Shown in pieces: positions 13,458 to 23,862 of a DNA stretch of 64,000 nt. Within the stretch, counting starts at the first letter, position 1, and each line of letters opens with the position of its first letter. The notes beneath the pieces are model-generated. The model saw only the letters and a list, made by a program, of their open reading frames with translations. It was not told where the DNA came from and did no database searches. The stretch is from Desmodus rotundus (taxonomy: Eukaryota > Chordata > Mammalia > Chiroptera > Phyllostomidae). The position numbers and the translations under genes were made by a program. Location of the stretch: NCBI RefSeq assembly GCF_022682495.2, contig NC_071398.1, positions 87,645,398-87,709,397 of the forward strand, read 5' to 3'.

Positions 13458-13959
13458 CTATACCTGAGAAATCTGAAACAGAACCAGAGAAAGCTGAATT
13501 GGTGAATGAGCAGCAGCAGACGTAGGGGTGGGGGCGGGATGGGGGCACTAAAGATGCCATTGGGTTCAACACCGAAGAGGCCCTTGATGGGACCTTTTTG
13601 TGAAGTGGAAGAGCTGAGAGCAGTTTTTGGTGATTCGGGCTGTGCGCAGAGGGGAAGAAGGCACAGCAAAGAGCCCTGACACATCAACCCGTGCTATGCA
13701 AGCAGGGGAAGAAAGAGCGTAGTATCTAGAGAGGGATGGGGGGTCAAAGAAAAGTGTTTCATTTTACGTAAAAAAGAGGCTGTAGATTATTCCTTCATAT
13801 CCATAAAAACTATTTCTAGTCCCAATAGACCTATCTGAATCTCTAGTGTTAAATTCAGCAAAGAAATTTCTCCTCTGCTTTTTTTTATCAGAAGAGAAAA
13901 TTCATATTTCCAATGGAGTTTGAAAAATTAAATCTTAAAATTTGAACTACTCAACTGTT

Positions 13960-14530
13960 TTTTTTTTTTTTGGTTGTACTTATTTTTCCCTTTTTTTCCT
14001 TTTTTAAAAATATATTATCAGCCCTGGCTGGTGTAGCTCAGTGGATTGAGCATGGACTGTGAACCAAAGGGTCACCAGTTCAATTCCCAGTCAGGACACG
14101 TGCCTGGGTTGTGGGCCAGGGCCCCAGTGGGGGCCATGTGAGGAGCAACCACACATTGATATTTCTCTCCCTCTCTTTCTCCCTTCTTTCCCTTCTGTCT
14201 AAAAATAAATAAAATCTTTAAAATATATATATAGTTGACTATGCTAATACAGTTGTCCTATATTTTCATCCCCTTTATTCCCCTCTGCCCTTCACCCTCC
14301 CTCCCTTGAGCTCCCACCAGTGTCCTCCCCCCTTAGTTCATGTCCATCGATCATACATGTAAGTTCTTTGGCTTCTCCATTTCCTGTGCTATTTTTAACC
14401 TCCCCCTCTCTATTTTGTACATAGCATTTATTCTTCTCACTCCCTGTACCTTTTCCTCCATTCTCCCCCTCCTCCCTCCCTGCTGACAACCCTCCATGTG
14501 ATCTCCATCTCTGTGATTCTGTTTCTGTTC
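13960..14530 (-). mobile_element. L1 3' end, antisense, split by a SINE
   Basis: Poly-T-rich sequence followed by GTTGACTATGCTAATACAGT and C/T-rich blocks, as in the antisense 3'UTR of bat L1. The VES SINE at 14021-14219 interrupts its A-tail region. Confidence 0.65.
14021..14219 (+). mobile_element. VES-type SINE
   Basis: Head GCCCTGGCTGGTGTAGCTCA, core TTCAATTCCCAGTCAGGACA, CT-rich block and AAAAATAAATAAAATC tail. The flanks are AT-rich, so a target duplication (perhaps AAATATAT) cannot be fixed. Confidence 0.93.
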
Positions 14531-14537
14531 TAGATGT

Positions 14538-14945
14538 TTACTTAATTTTTTGTTGTTGTTTTGTTTTTAGGTTCAGTTGTTGATAGTTGTGAGTTTGTTG
14601 TCATTTTACTGTTCATAGTTTTGATCTTCTTCTTTTTCTTAGATAAGTCCCTTTGACATTTCATATAATAAGGGCTTGGTGATGATGAACTCCTTTGCTG
14701 TTCAGTTACAGTTGTCCCACCTTTTTCCCCATTGCTCACCCCAACCCCATACCCCCCACTCCCACAGTCATTCCCCCCCTTGTCCGTGTCCATGAGTCCT
14801 CTATTCATGTTCCTTTGCTTACCCTTCCCCTTCTTTCCCTGTTACCTTCCTCCCTCCTCCCCTCTGGTCCCTGTCAGTTCTTTATTTCCAAGCCTCTGGT
14901 TCTATTTTACTCATTTATTTGTTTTGTTGATTAGGTTCCCACTCA
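14538..14945 (-). mobile_element. L1 3'-proximal sequences, antisense
   Basis: The first part (to about 14700) resembles the antisense end of L1 ORF1 / HAL1-like sequence (AAGTCCCTTTGACATTTCAT, then GATGATGAACTCC). The second part (14700-14945) is antisense L1 3'UTR ending in TTGATTAGGTTCCCACT. The junction near 14700 suggests a deletion or two separate insertions. Confidence 0.65.
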
Positions 14946-15405
14946 ACTCTTTAGCAAAAGTTAACCATCCATAGAAAAGTTTGTTTAAGTATCTCTAACT
15001 AAGGGAAAGTTTACAGAAATGCATACCAAGATACAAGCCTCAATAGTTCTTTTATCTCCTCTTCACCAATTCACGTGAAGGATATGCTGGCTGATAATTG
15101 CTAGGTAATAACTATATTTTTTATAGTTCCATGAAAGTTCAATATCTTTGCAGATGTTTTGGGGGTTTTTTTCCCCTTTGAGTACCTCATTTTTTTCTGG
15201 AAACTTGCAGTGATTAAAGGAAGAAATGGGTTAGTGTTATTATGCATTGTAGCCTATTTGTACCTCGTTAAGTTCATATGAGCTTCATTTTAAAAATCCA
15301 GACTTTGTCATAGAGTTTTACTTAACAAGCAACACCAGCAGTAGCCATGCACAGAAGTACATGGGCCTTCCTCCCAGAAGGAGTTACAAACAGTGAGTGA
15401 CTTAC

Positions 15406-15438
15406 TATAATGTGCTGATAAGGATCTATAAATGACAT
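15406..15438 (-). CDS. PLA2G4A: PLA2G4A exon 2 coding part (residues 1-11)
   Basis: This encodes the first eleven residues of cytosolic phospholipase A2 alpha, MSFIDPYQHII, in exact agreement with the human N-terminus as I remember it. The start is the ATG at 15438-15436, with A at -3 and no other AUG in this exon. The segment ends in phase 0 with a consensus donor, ATTATA followed by GTAAGT (GT at 15405-15404). It joins exon 3 to read [11 protein letters not shown]. The peptide precedes the first beta strand of the C2 domain. Confidence 0.97.
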
Positions 15439-15508
15439 CTTGGTTTCAATTACAGGAAATCTCTTCACACTTCAAAAGTCTTCTCTGGCACTCTGGCTTC
15501 GTTAAAAC
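15439..15508 (-). other. PLA2G4A: PLA2G4A exon 2, 5'UTR part
   Basis: This is the 70-nt leader part of exon 2 between the acceptor and the start codon. The intron ends in TTTATTTTGTAG, with AG at 15510-15509. The leader resembles the human one (GTTTTAACGAAGCCAGAG onwards). It contains no upstream AUG and has an in-frame TGA before the start codon. Confidence 0.93.
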
Positions 15509-16084
15509 CTACAAAATAAACAATCATTGTTAAGATTCCTCTTGGATGTGGTTCCAAGATTTCAGTGACGATGGGTATGAACCTTAGGACATAAAAATCT
15601 ATCCAATGGGACCAGATAGACTGAGCTCCTAATTGTTTATACGTGTTGATTTACACATAGAACTTAGGGAAAGGACAAACATATTTTGATAGTACTGTTT
15701 AATTTCTATATTTATTTGTTCACATTTATTCTATGAGTAATTATTAAGAAAGTCCAGAATTTTTTGCATTTGCCAAGCGTTTTATGAGAAGTTCATTGAA
15801 ATTACGGAAAATAAAAAAAAATGTACCATTTATAATTAAAAAGCCACATGCCATTGTTAGTTTTCTCAGTTGGGCCAGTATTACATAAATTCGCAGTAAG
15901 AAAGAAATGTTTTTCACCATAACTGTTTAAGAATTTTAAAAATATATTCATGTTGAATTTCAACTTTCATGCTGACATTTAAAATAAATGTTTGCTCATA
16001 CTAAGGAACCGGTTTAGTTCGGAAGCAGTTAAGAAATATTTTAATGAAAAAAAAACCCTCTCTATACTTTGTTTTTCCTCTATG

Positions 16085-17130
16085 ATTTTTACCCTCCCCC
16101 ATCATCAACTTCCTCCGTCACTGCCATCCCCCATCAGAGAGATACATGTGTCACAGCTGATGAACCTACATTGACACAATCATCCAAAGTCCACGGTACA
16201 CGTTAGGGTTCACTTGGTGCAGAATATCCTACAGGTTTTGACAATATATAATGGCATGTAACCATTATTATTGTATCATAAGAGTGTTTGCACTGCCCTA
16301 AAAATCCTGTGTGCTTTTCCTAGTCAACCCTCCCTGTCCCCCCAATCTCTGGCAACCACCCCCTTTCTCCTGAGTCCATAGTTTTGTCTTTTCCAACATG
16401 CCATATAGCTGTAATTATACAGTATATATGTAGCCTTTTCAGTTTATCTCCTTTCACTTAGTAATACGCATTTTAAGTTTTCTCCATGTCTTTTTATGGC
16501 TTGATAACTCATTTCCTTTTAGCAATGAGTAACATTCTATTTGCGAATGTACCACAGTTTATTTATCCATTCGCCTACTGGAAGATATCTTGCTTGCTAC
16601 AAAATTTTGGCAATTGTGAATAAAGCTGCTATAAACATCTGCGTGCAAGGTTTTGTGGGAAGAGAGTTTTCCGCTACTTTGGGCACGTATCGAGGAGTAC
16701 GATTGCTGGATTGTATGAAAAGAGTACGTTTAGTTTTAGTAAATGAAACCTCCAAACTGTCTTCCAAAGCGGCAGTACCATTTTGCATTCCCACCAGCCA
16801 CGTATGAGAGTGTGTGGCTCCGCATCCTCAGCAACATTGGACGTCATCAACGTTCTGGATTTTGGCCATTTTAATAGGTGTGCAGTGGTACCTTATTGTT
16901 GTTTTAATTTTCACTCCCTGATGACATGTGATGTGGAGCATCTTTTCACGTGCCTGTTTGCCATCTGCAATATCTTCCTCGGTGAGGTGTCTGTTAGAAT
17001 CTTTGGTCCATTTTTAAAATTAGGTTGTTTGTTTTCTTATTGTTGAGTTTTAGGAGGGTTTTTTTTAATATTTTGAACAAGAACCCTTTCTTAGATGTAT
17101 CTTTTGAAATTGTTTTCACCAAGGATGCTT
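16085..17130 (-). mobile_element. L1 fragment, antisense (about 1 kb)
   Basis: Many stretches read as antisense L1: ACCACAGTTTATTTATCCAT, GTGAATAAAGCTGCTATAAA, CCAAACTGTCTTCCAAAG, TTTGCATTCCCACCAGC and TGATGTGGAGCATCTTTTCA. It is clearly old. The frames at 16541-16807 and 16783-17046 lie inside it and are not genes. Confidence 0.85.
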
Positions 17131-17574
17131 TATCATTTTAATGTAAAAAAATATGGATCCATATTATAAGAAAGGTGAAAGTCATCCATAGCTCCCTATT
17201 TAAAAATTATGTAAATGACAATCCCCCATCATCATTCTGCCTCCTCAAAAATCATTATTTTTACTGGGAAAAATAGCTATTTTTAAAATAAAACGTTTAC
17301 TTTAATCACTTACAACACTTCTTAAGCTTCTAAAGCTTGATTATTTTTCTCTTCTCATAGTGCATCTTCATCAGGGTGAAAATATAGGCAGCTTTTTAAG
17401 TCACAGTGAGGCCAAGCCACCAGTGTGATTTTATCATAACAAATTGCCATAATCTTTGCCTTGCGTTTGCTTATTTTAAGCCTAATAAAAATAATTGCTG
17501 ATAACACTATCTAATCACTAATATCCTTAGTTATTACATTTCTGTTATTTTGGCTGGATCTGTCTCTGGCGTCT

Positions 17575-17850
17575 TTCCCTTCAGACCTTTAGTTCAATGT
17601 CACCTTCCCAGTGAAGTCTTCCCTGACTGTGTTATTTTGCTAGAAACCCTGCTTTCTTCATTATTACCATCTACATCTACTTTATAGTTTTCATTGTTTT
17701 TGTCTCTCTCTCTTCCCCCTTAATGGAAACATAAACTCCATGAAGGCAGATTTTGTATGTGTGTGCGTTATTCCTTGTAATATTCACAGCTCCTATGTAG
17801 GTGCACGTGGCCAATTAATACATATTTGTTGAGTGAATGAATGTCAAGCA
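17575..17850 (+). mobile_element. L2 (LINE-2) 3' end
   Basis: It shows the L2 order: TCTTCCCTGAC, then AACTCCATGAAGGCAGA, then a degraded core, then ATATTTGTTGAGTGAATGAA at the 3' end. Confidence 0.65.
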
Positions 17851-18577
17851 AGAGAAACAATTTTTTAGCCCAGTGACCCTAAAGCAGTTTAACCAAGTAA
17901 AAGAAGGTTCATTTTCTATTCATCCATAAATTGCATTGTTTTCATTTCTTTCTGTTTTTTCTTCATCACCTCACTCTGCTCACCCATACCAGTATGAGTT
18001 TCTCTTTTCTGTCTGATTCTTTCCCCTAGTTAGCCTCCTATTACAAACATCATACAAACATGATACACACATGATTGTTTATTTACCACCATCCTATACT
18101 GTGCCTTTGATTAGGCGCTAAGGATTCTTGCAACTAAGTAAATTTCATGTTAAAGGAACAATAGTATAAGAAGATACAGACAAAATTTCAGTAGAATCAT
18201 TGGTGTTTGCATTTGCAATGCAAGCAATATACACCTACATCAGATGATACGAGGTTAACCGTCAGCACTTCTCGTTATCAGAATTTTCTAAGGTGTTTCT
18301 ATCACTCTCTTGTTCCAACGAGTCTGCAGTGACTTAATCTACCAGGATGGCTATTGTTTCTATGCAGACTACACCTTCATCAGTTCCCAGGTCAGAATAG
18401 TGTTCCTACTCTAGAGCTGCTAGTAGAATATGTTTTTCTGGGTTATATAGTATGAAAACTGCCTGCCTCTTCCTTACTCTAACCTTCCATATCGCTTATA
18501 TTTACCCTCAAAAGTGAAGTAATTTCTTAAGATGGATCCTGCTTTTAAGCACAGAATAGGCCACATACAGCCCCTGG

Positions 18578-18722
18578 GTCCGAAGTAATCCCTGAGGTCC
18601 CGCTTCTCCTTCCAGGCGCCGACCTGCCCGGGCAGTCGGAGGCCCACGCCTGCTAGGGCACCGCTTCCTATCAGGGATTCAATGCCAGAGGCACAGCCGC
18701 GATTTCCTCACCGAAGCAGCAT
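18578..18722. other. CpG-rich pocket in intron 1
   Basis: About ten CpGs lie within 145 bp in an otherwise CpG-poor intron. It includes the perfect 12-bp palindrome CTGCCCGGGCAG at 18624-18635. Function is unknown; it could be a small regulatory site or a fragment of an old inserted sequence. Confidence 0.5.
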
Positions 18723-18905
18723 AGTTTGGTGAAAACACTGTGAGATATGGGGCCAGAAAGACCTTGATTCAAACTCCAGTTTCACATTCTAAGTCTATAA
18801 ATGTGACTATTGCTACCTTCCATGGGGTAGTGAGGACCAATGAGTTAAATAATAACTGTGAAGGCACCTGTCCAACAATGGATACTCGATGCATTTAAGT
18901 TTCCC
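18723..18905 (+). mobile_element. MIR element
   Basis: Degraded MIR in sense: CCTTGATTCAAACTCCAG, then AAGTCTATAAATGTGACT, then GGGGTAGTGAGGACCAATGA and GGATACTCGATGCATTTAAG. Confidence 0.6.
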
Positions 18906-19671
18906 TTTTCTGACCAAGATTACAGGGACTGACCACTAACAGCTAGACATTGACTTTGAAAACTGTCTGTTATAACTACTGTTGTGACTGGAAACTTGGA
19001 AAAATCTTGGTGGATTCATCATTCAACAAAGAAATACCCACAACATCCTAGGTACTATGCAATGTGCTGGGGAGCAAATGATGCGCCATCCAGGTGTGTG
19101 GTATAAAAATCTGCAGCTCTAGAAACTCTTTACTTGATAGTATCGATCATGGAGACTCCAAAAGTAAACAGGACTATGGACGTTATCCTCACCCAAAGTT
19201 TCCATCTTCAAAATAGTGCCAATGACAGAGTCAGAGCAGCAGAGCATCTGCTGGGACCTGCAGACTTTCAGGCCACAAACGGTGGCTTTACACAAGACAC
19301 CCACCTAATGATTGGTAGGCACGGGGAACGCAAAGGAGAAGAAGGCACAGCTTCTGCCTTCGATAAGCGTAGTAAGGGAATCCAGGAGGGGCATCCCCTG
19401 CAGCCCACACAGCTACTCCACGCTCACATACTGCTAAATGCAATACCACCTTCTATGATTAGTGTCTAGAGCTGGAAGGGAATCTTGGAACCTAGTCCTC
19501 TGTGAACATAGTTTCAATGGTTTCCTAGTCCTTCACCACAGAGTCAAAATCTCTAACGTGGCCTACACTGTGGCTTTCACACCTATTTCCTAAAAAGCAA
19601 AGCAAGAAAACCTTTTTACACCACAGTAGAACACACAAGTATTTCTATGCACACATAGATAAATATACTAT

Positions 19672-19726
19672 GGAAAATGTATGTGATGTAACAGTAAAAT
19701 AAGGAAAGTGTATGTGATATAACAGT
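19672..19726. repeat. Two 24-bp direct repeats
   Basis: Two copies, at 19672-19695 and 19703-19726, share 22 of 24 bases around the core TGTATGTGATRTAACAGT. The period is 31 bp. Confidence 0.8.
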
Positions 19727-19971
19727 TTGACTAAGAACAATGTACTCTGATTTTGTTCTATTTCATTTAGCAGAAGCCCACTAAATTGACTTCATGACCA
19801 CAAAGATGCTGGTCTAAACAACCTGAAGGTTGGATTTCTATCTACTTCCCCTCCTTATCCCCAAACGTTCCTCTTTTCTTTCTATCTGACATCCATACCG
19901 TTTTTCTTTCCTTTCTTCAAATGTGTCCTGCTCTCCTCCACTCAGGGCTGTAATTGATCTCTTCCCTCCAT

Positions 19972-20260
19972 CCATTTACTCAACAGATTAAGACACAACT
20001 TCTGTTGTGTCAAGCATTCCAGGGTCTGGAGAGGCAAACCCGAAGGAGTTAGATACATTTCCTTTCCGCTTGGAACTTACATTTCCAGAAGGCAGTCAGA
20101 AAACAAGTAATCCAAGAAATAAATGAAACTATTAGAAATAAATGTGTATCAAGTGGTGGAAACCAGCAAAAAGCAGAACTAGAGAGTAACCTGAGGCCTG
20201 AGCTCTGGGAGCTGGCCACAGAGGGCAGGGAAGGAGTGGGTTTAGGATGCAGTGTTCTGG
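19972..20260. mobile_element. Ancient interspersed repeat (unassigned)
   Basis: The run of motifs TTTACTCAACAGATT, CTTGGAACTTACATTTCCAG and ACAAGTAATCCAAG is a familiar mammalian interspersed-repeat pattern (start of a 'list of sizes' repeat seen also near 49225 and 56690). I cannot name the family with confidence. Confidence 0.4.
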
Positions 20261-20394
20261 GCAGGCCTTCTGAGGAACTGAGAAAACAGGAGTGTCTAGT
20301 GATGCTCAGCAAAAGCAAAAGCGGCTTCTGATGATGTTGGAAGTAGAGGTGGGGGACAGATCCTGCAGGGCCTTATCAGCAACTGCTGTCCACT

Positions 20395-20690
20395 AAATAC
20401 AACATATCCATGCCCCAAGACTCGATGAAAATGCCACTTCCGCAGGGAAGCTTCCCATGACCTTCGGAGTGGGCGTGGCCTGCCTGTTGCTGGCTCCACG
20501 TGCACCATGTAATTGCCCTTCAAGCCTTTCGTTCCACTTATACATCGTCTGCCTTTCCTGAGAGAACTAAAGATGCATAAAGTCGGGGCTATATTTTTAT
20601 CTTGTTTATAGAGTTATCCTTAGTGCCTAGCACAATGCCTGAAATATAGTAGTTTCAGGATAAATATCTGTTGGATAGATGGCTAGATGG
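20395..20690 (+). mobile_element. L2 (LINE-2) 3' end
   Basis: L2 landmarks: GGAAGCTTCCCATGACC, TCGTCTGCCTTTCCTGAG, GTGCCTAGCACAATGCCTG and AATATCTGTTGGATAGATGG. Confidence 0.65.
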
Positions 20691-20789
20691 ATAAATATTA
20701 GTCAATGCCAGGTGTACGTATGAAGGAAATTCACAGAATAGTACTGGCATTCTATTTTGAGGTCTATCTTATTCATTCCTAATCATTCA

Positions 20790-21007
20790 TTTTTATTTAA
20801 TCATCACCTGAGGACATGATCATTGATTTTAGAGAGCAGGGAAGAAAGACAGAGGAAGGAAGAGAAACATCAATTGGTTGCTCTTCATACGTGCTGTGAC
20901 CAGGGATCGAATCCACAACACAGGCTTGTGCCCTCACCAGGAATCGAACCTGTGGTCTTTCAGTTTACAGGACGACGTTCCAACCAACTGAGCCACACCA
21001 GCCAGGA
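20790..21007 (-). mobile_element. VES-related SINE (GGTTGG head type), antisense
   Basis: On the minus strand: CTGGCTGGTGTGGCTCAGTT and GGTTGGAACGTCG head, a duplicated tRNA-like core (two CGA-containing B-box-like stretches), and an unusual tail with TGTCCTCAGGTGATGA before the A-rich end. The same tail occurs in the copy at 25805-26031, so both belong to one subfamily. Confidence 0.88.
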
Positions 21008-21789
21008 CCCTAACTGTTCTTAATATCAAAGAATGGTGAATACCAATCTCGAATTAAGAATGTAAAAAGCAGAGCAAGTGAAATTCCAGAAGAAGTGAGA
21101 CGAGTACTCAAAACGTCAGCCACTCTGTCTTCTCCTTTCCCACAATGCCGTTCATAACCGCTGTGTTCACGTGACTGTCAACCACCAGCATCACTGCCGT
21201 ATCTCGCAGCAACACCTGGATAGAGGCTCCCCCAATGTCAAAGCCAAAAATGGGAAATGTGCCACAGATGACTAACTGTCCAGGTCTACTAGAAACTACA
21301 TGGTAAATCAATATTAAACAAACATTACTCACGACACTGAATCCTAGATAAACTCTCTTCTGTTCTTTAAATCCGCTCGGGGCAGGCTCTTTTCATACCT
21401 TGAGACCTTAGTCAGCCTCAGAATTTTCCTGTTTGACTATATTACATACACACATATATATAATGAATTCAGAAATTAAAATGTTGTGTCTAAGTATTCA
21501 TCCAAAATCAAGCTTGATTTGGAGTTGAGGTTTTTCTCCTCTCCAAGCTAGAGCAAGCATGGAATGGTGAGGTCATTCACTTCTCCTCTCTCTCCATCTC
21601 CCTTCCAAGCTTGATAGCTCTGATTTTTAAGCCCTCATGGTTGGAAAATGCTGAAGGGGAAAAAGGTATTACTTCACTGGACTATTGTAAACTAGCTTTG
21701 TGAGCTCTGAGCCTGGCGCATGTTAAAGCTGATACTTTCCTCTTGTGGATGCTTTTGTGGATTTTTCTGAGATCTCTTCCTTGTCCTCT

Positions 21790-22006
21790 TTTTTTTTTTA
21801 AAGATTTTATTTATTTATTTTTAGGCAGAAGGAAAGGGAAGAAGAAAGAGAGGGAGAGAAACATCAGTGTGCGGTTGCCTCTTGCCTGCCCCCTACTGGG
21901 GACGTGGTCTGCACAACCCAGGCATGTGCCCTAGACTGGGAATCCAACCAGTGACCCTTTGGTTCACAGGCTGGCACTCAATCCACTGAGCCACACTAGC
22001 CAGGGC
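21790..22006 (-). mobile_element. VES-type SINE, antisense
   Basis: Minus-strand head GCCCTGGCTAGTGTGGCTCA and GTGGATTGAGTGCCAGCC, standard core, purine/pyrimidine block and T-rich (antisense A-tail) end AAAGATTTTATTTATTTATT. The 71-residue minus frame here is a SINE shadow. Confidence 0.93.
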
Positions 22007-23059
22007 TCTTCCCCATATTCTGACATGTACCAACCAATACACCTCTCTTCTAGCTAGGGTCTTGTGCTGTCTTCCACAGCCCCAGCGCATCCTGCAGTCC
22101 ACTTCCACAGGTCTTTCTTAGGGTCTTTCACTCTACCAACCAAACTTCTTGTATAGAATTTAAGACTAAAGGACTCTCTTCAGTCCATGGAGAACATTCC
22201 TAAGTGTAGCCTATCACCCAACAACCCCTAAGAATGAAATTACTTCCCAAATGAAACACACTCTTCTGTTCCCTGAGTTCCTCCGTATTTCTCAAGCATG
22301 ACTAGACAGCGGCTTACAGCAGGAGACACGATTAAACACTGTGATAGAGTATCTGAGTAGTCTCCTTAAGGACCCCTCTCTCCATCGAGTGTTAGAAAGT
22401 ATATTCCTCCAAAACAAATAAACAAACAACAACTCTACTGAAGTTCTCCCCACGTCCCTGCCATTATCACCACCAGCTCTGTTCTGCAGGATAGAAATTC
22501 CATCTAGAAGGCAGGGAGGCAAGGAGTAGAGGTGGAGAATAAATGTATTTGCCAGAAAGCATGGCAAGTTCTATGTCCAGGGGTGTTGTCAAATACAATA
22601 CAGATGCAGTAGCAAACAATGAGTAAAGTTCAGTGTTAGCATGGGATCCAAACTGGTTGGGGCAAGCAAAAAAAAAAAAGGTAAATGAGCCAGAAATTTC
22701 ATAAGGAGATCTGGAGGAGACACGCAGAGACAGCCTTGCTGAGCCCCACTTACTCCTGATGGTCTGGAAGACATTATACATGCAAGACTGCACGTAACAA
22801 GAAGAAAGCTCAGGGGACCTTACCAAGATGCGGCTTCGTGCTTTCAAACAGTAGCGACCAGGGATGACTAGTAACTTCCATGTACTTTGAAAGCATTCCC
22901 CAGGCCATAAGCAGATTCATCAGCAAAGGATGAAGATTTACTGTCTCCAGTGTTAAAGCAAACTTCTGGCTAACCACTGGCTGACAGGTACGTGATGCTG
23001 AGCCAGGGGCAACTCAATAACCAGGCTTAAAAATAAAAACACGATGAAAACTAGAAACC

Positions 23060-23520
23060 GAGCTGGCACATCGGAGGCTGAACACTGGAGGGATAGACTC
23101 CATAGAATGCGGTGAGGAAAGGCATTCAAACAAATAAACAAAAAGCAACAGTAACCCATGCCCCCAGGGGAAGGATCAGAATCCAGAGTTGCTACAATAT
23201 ATCATCGAAAATTTTCAGCAGCAAAAACAATAACAACAACAACAAAAATAGTAAAATGTGAGCTAGATACGAGGGGGGGGTGAGGGGTGGGAGGTAGTTA
23301 GTAATAACTATCCATGAAGGACTCAAGATTATAAATCTAGCAAATATTTCAAAGCAACTGTTACACATATGTTCACAAAACAGAGGAAAACAACACTTAA
23401 AAATTAAAGAAAAGTACGACACAATAATCAAATAGAGAATAGCAATGATGAGATAGACACATTAGAAAAACTAACAAAATGTAAATTGTAGAGTTAAAAG
23501 TAAAAAGGAAGAAAATTTTT
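23060..23520 (+). mobile_element. Old L1 ORF1-region fragment
   Basis: Stretches such as AAATCTAGCAAATATTTCAA, GAGAATAGCAATGATGAGAT and TTGTAGAGTTAAAAGTA resemble the ORF1 5' half of old L1M elements. A G-rich run with a quadruplex pattern lies at 23273-23294. Confidence 0.5.
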
Positions 23521-23860
23521 CCCTTTGTGATAGTATGGATGGAACTGGAGAACATTATACTAAGTGAAATAAGACAGAGAAAGACAAATGCCATGTGATT
23601 TCACTCCTGTGGAATCTAATGAAGAAACTGAAATAACAAGGAAAACAGAGACAGACTCACAGATGGAGAGCAGATGACAGCTAGTGGTTGGGGTAGGTTA
23701 GGGGGTGAAGGGAATGAGCAAAAAGGAGAAAGGACTCTTGGTTATGGACAACAGTGTGGTGATTGCTCAGGGTGGTTACAAGGGAACTAAGTGGCAAAGG
23801 AAAAAAAAAGACAATGAAGATTAAATTAAAAAATTTTAAAAAGAAAAAAAACATAATTGA
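23520..23860 (+). mobile_element. L1 3' end with A-rich tail
   Basis: Typical L1 ORF2-end/3'UTR order: GGATGGAACTGGAGAACATT, ACTAAGTGAAATAAGACAGA, AGACAGACTCACAGATGGAG and a purine-rich UTR. It ends in an A-rich tail (about 23800-23855). The next L1 begins within a few bases of the tail. Confidence 0.8.
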
Positions 23861-23862
23861 AG

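Larger units (their letters stand above)
1636..15405 (-). other. PLA2G4A intron 2
   Basis: This is a 13.8-kb intron between the start-codon exon and exon 3. It is mostly interspersed repeats, listed separately. Stretches where I recognise nothing are 1636-2930 (only a 22-T run at 2066-2087), 5501-5829, 6016-7164, 7540-8725, 9190-10260, 10391-11569, 13390-13955 (A-rich, with AAAAG units at 13424-13455) and 14946-15405. Stretch 9500-9800 might be an old L1 5' region, but I cannot support that. Confidence 0.9.

Noticed and set aside
17150..17165. Perfect 16-bp palindrome AATATGGATCCATATT
   Set aside because: It is AT-rich, lies just past the end of an old L1 fragment, and palindromes of this length are expected occasionally in 64 kb of AT-rich DNA.
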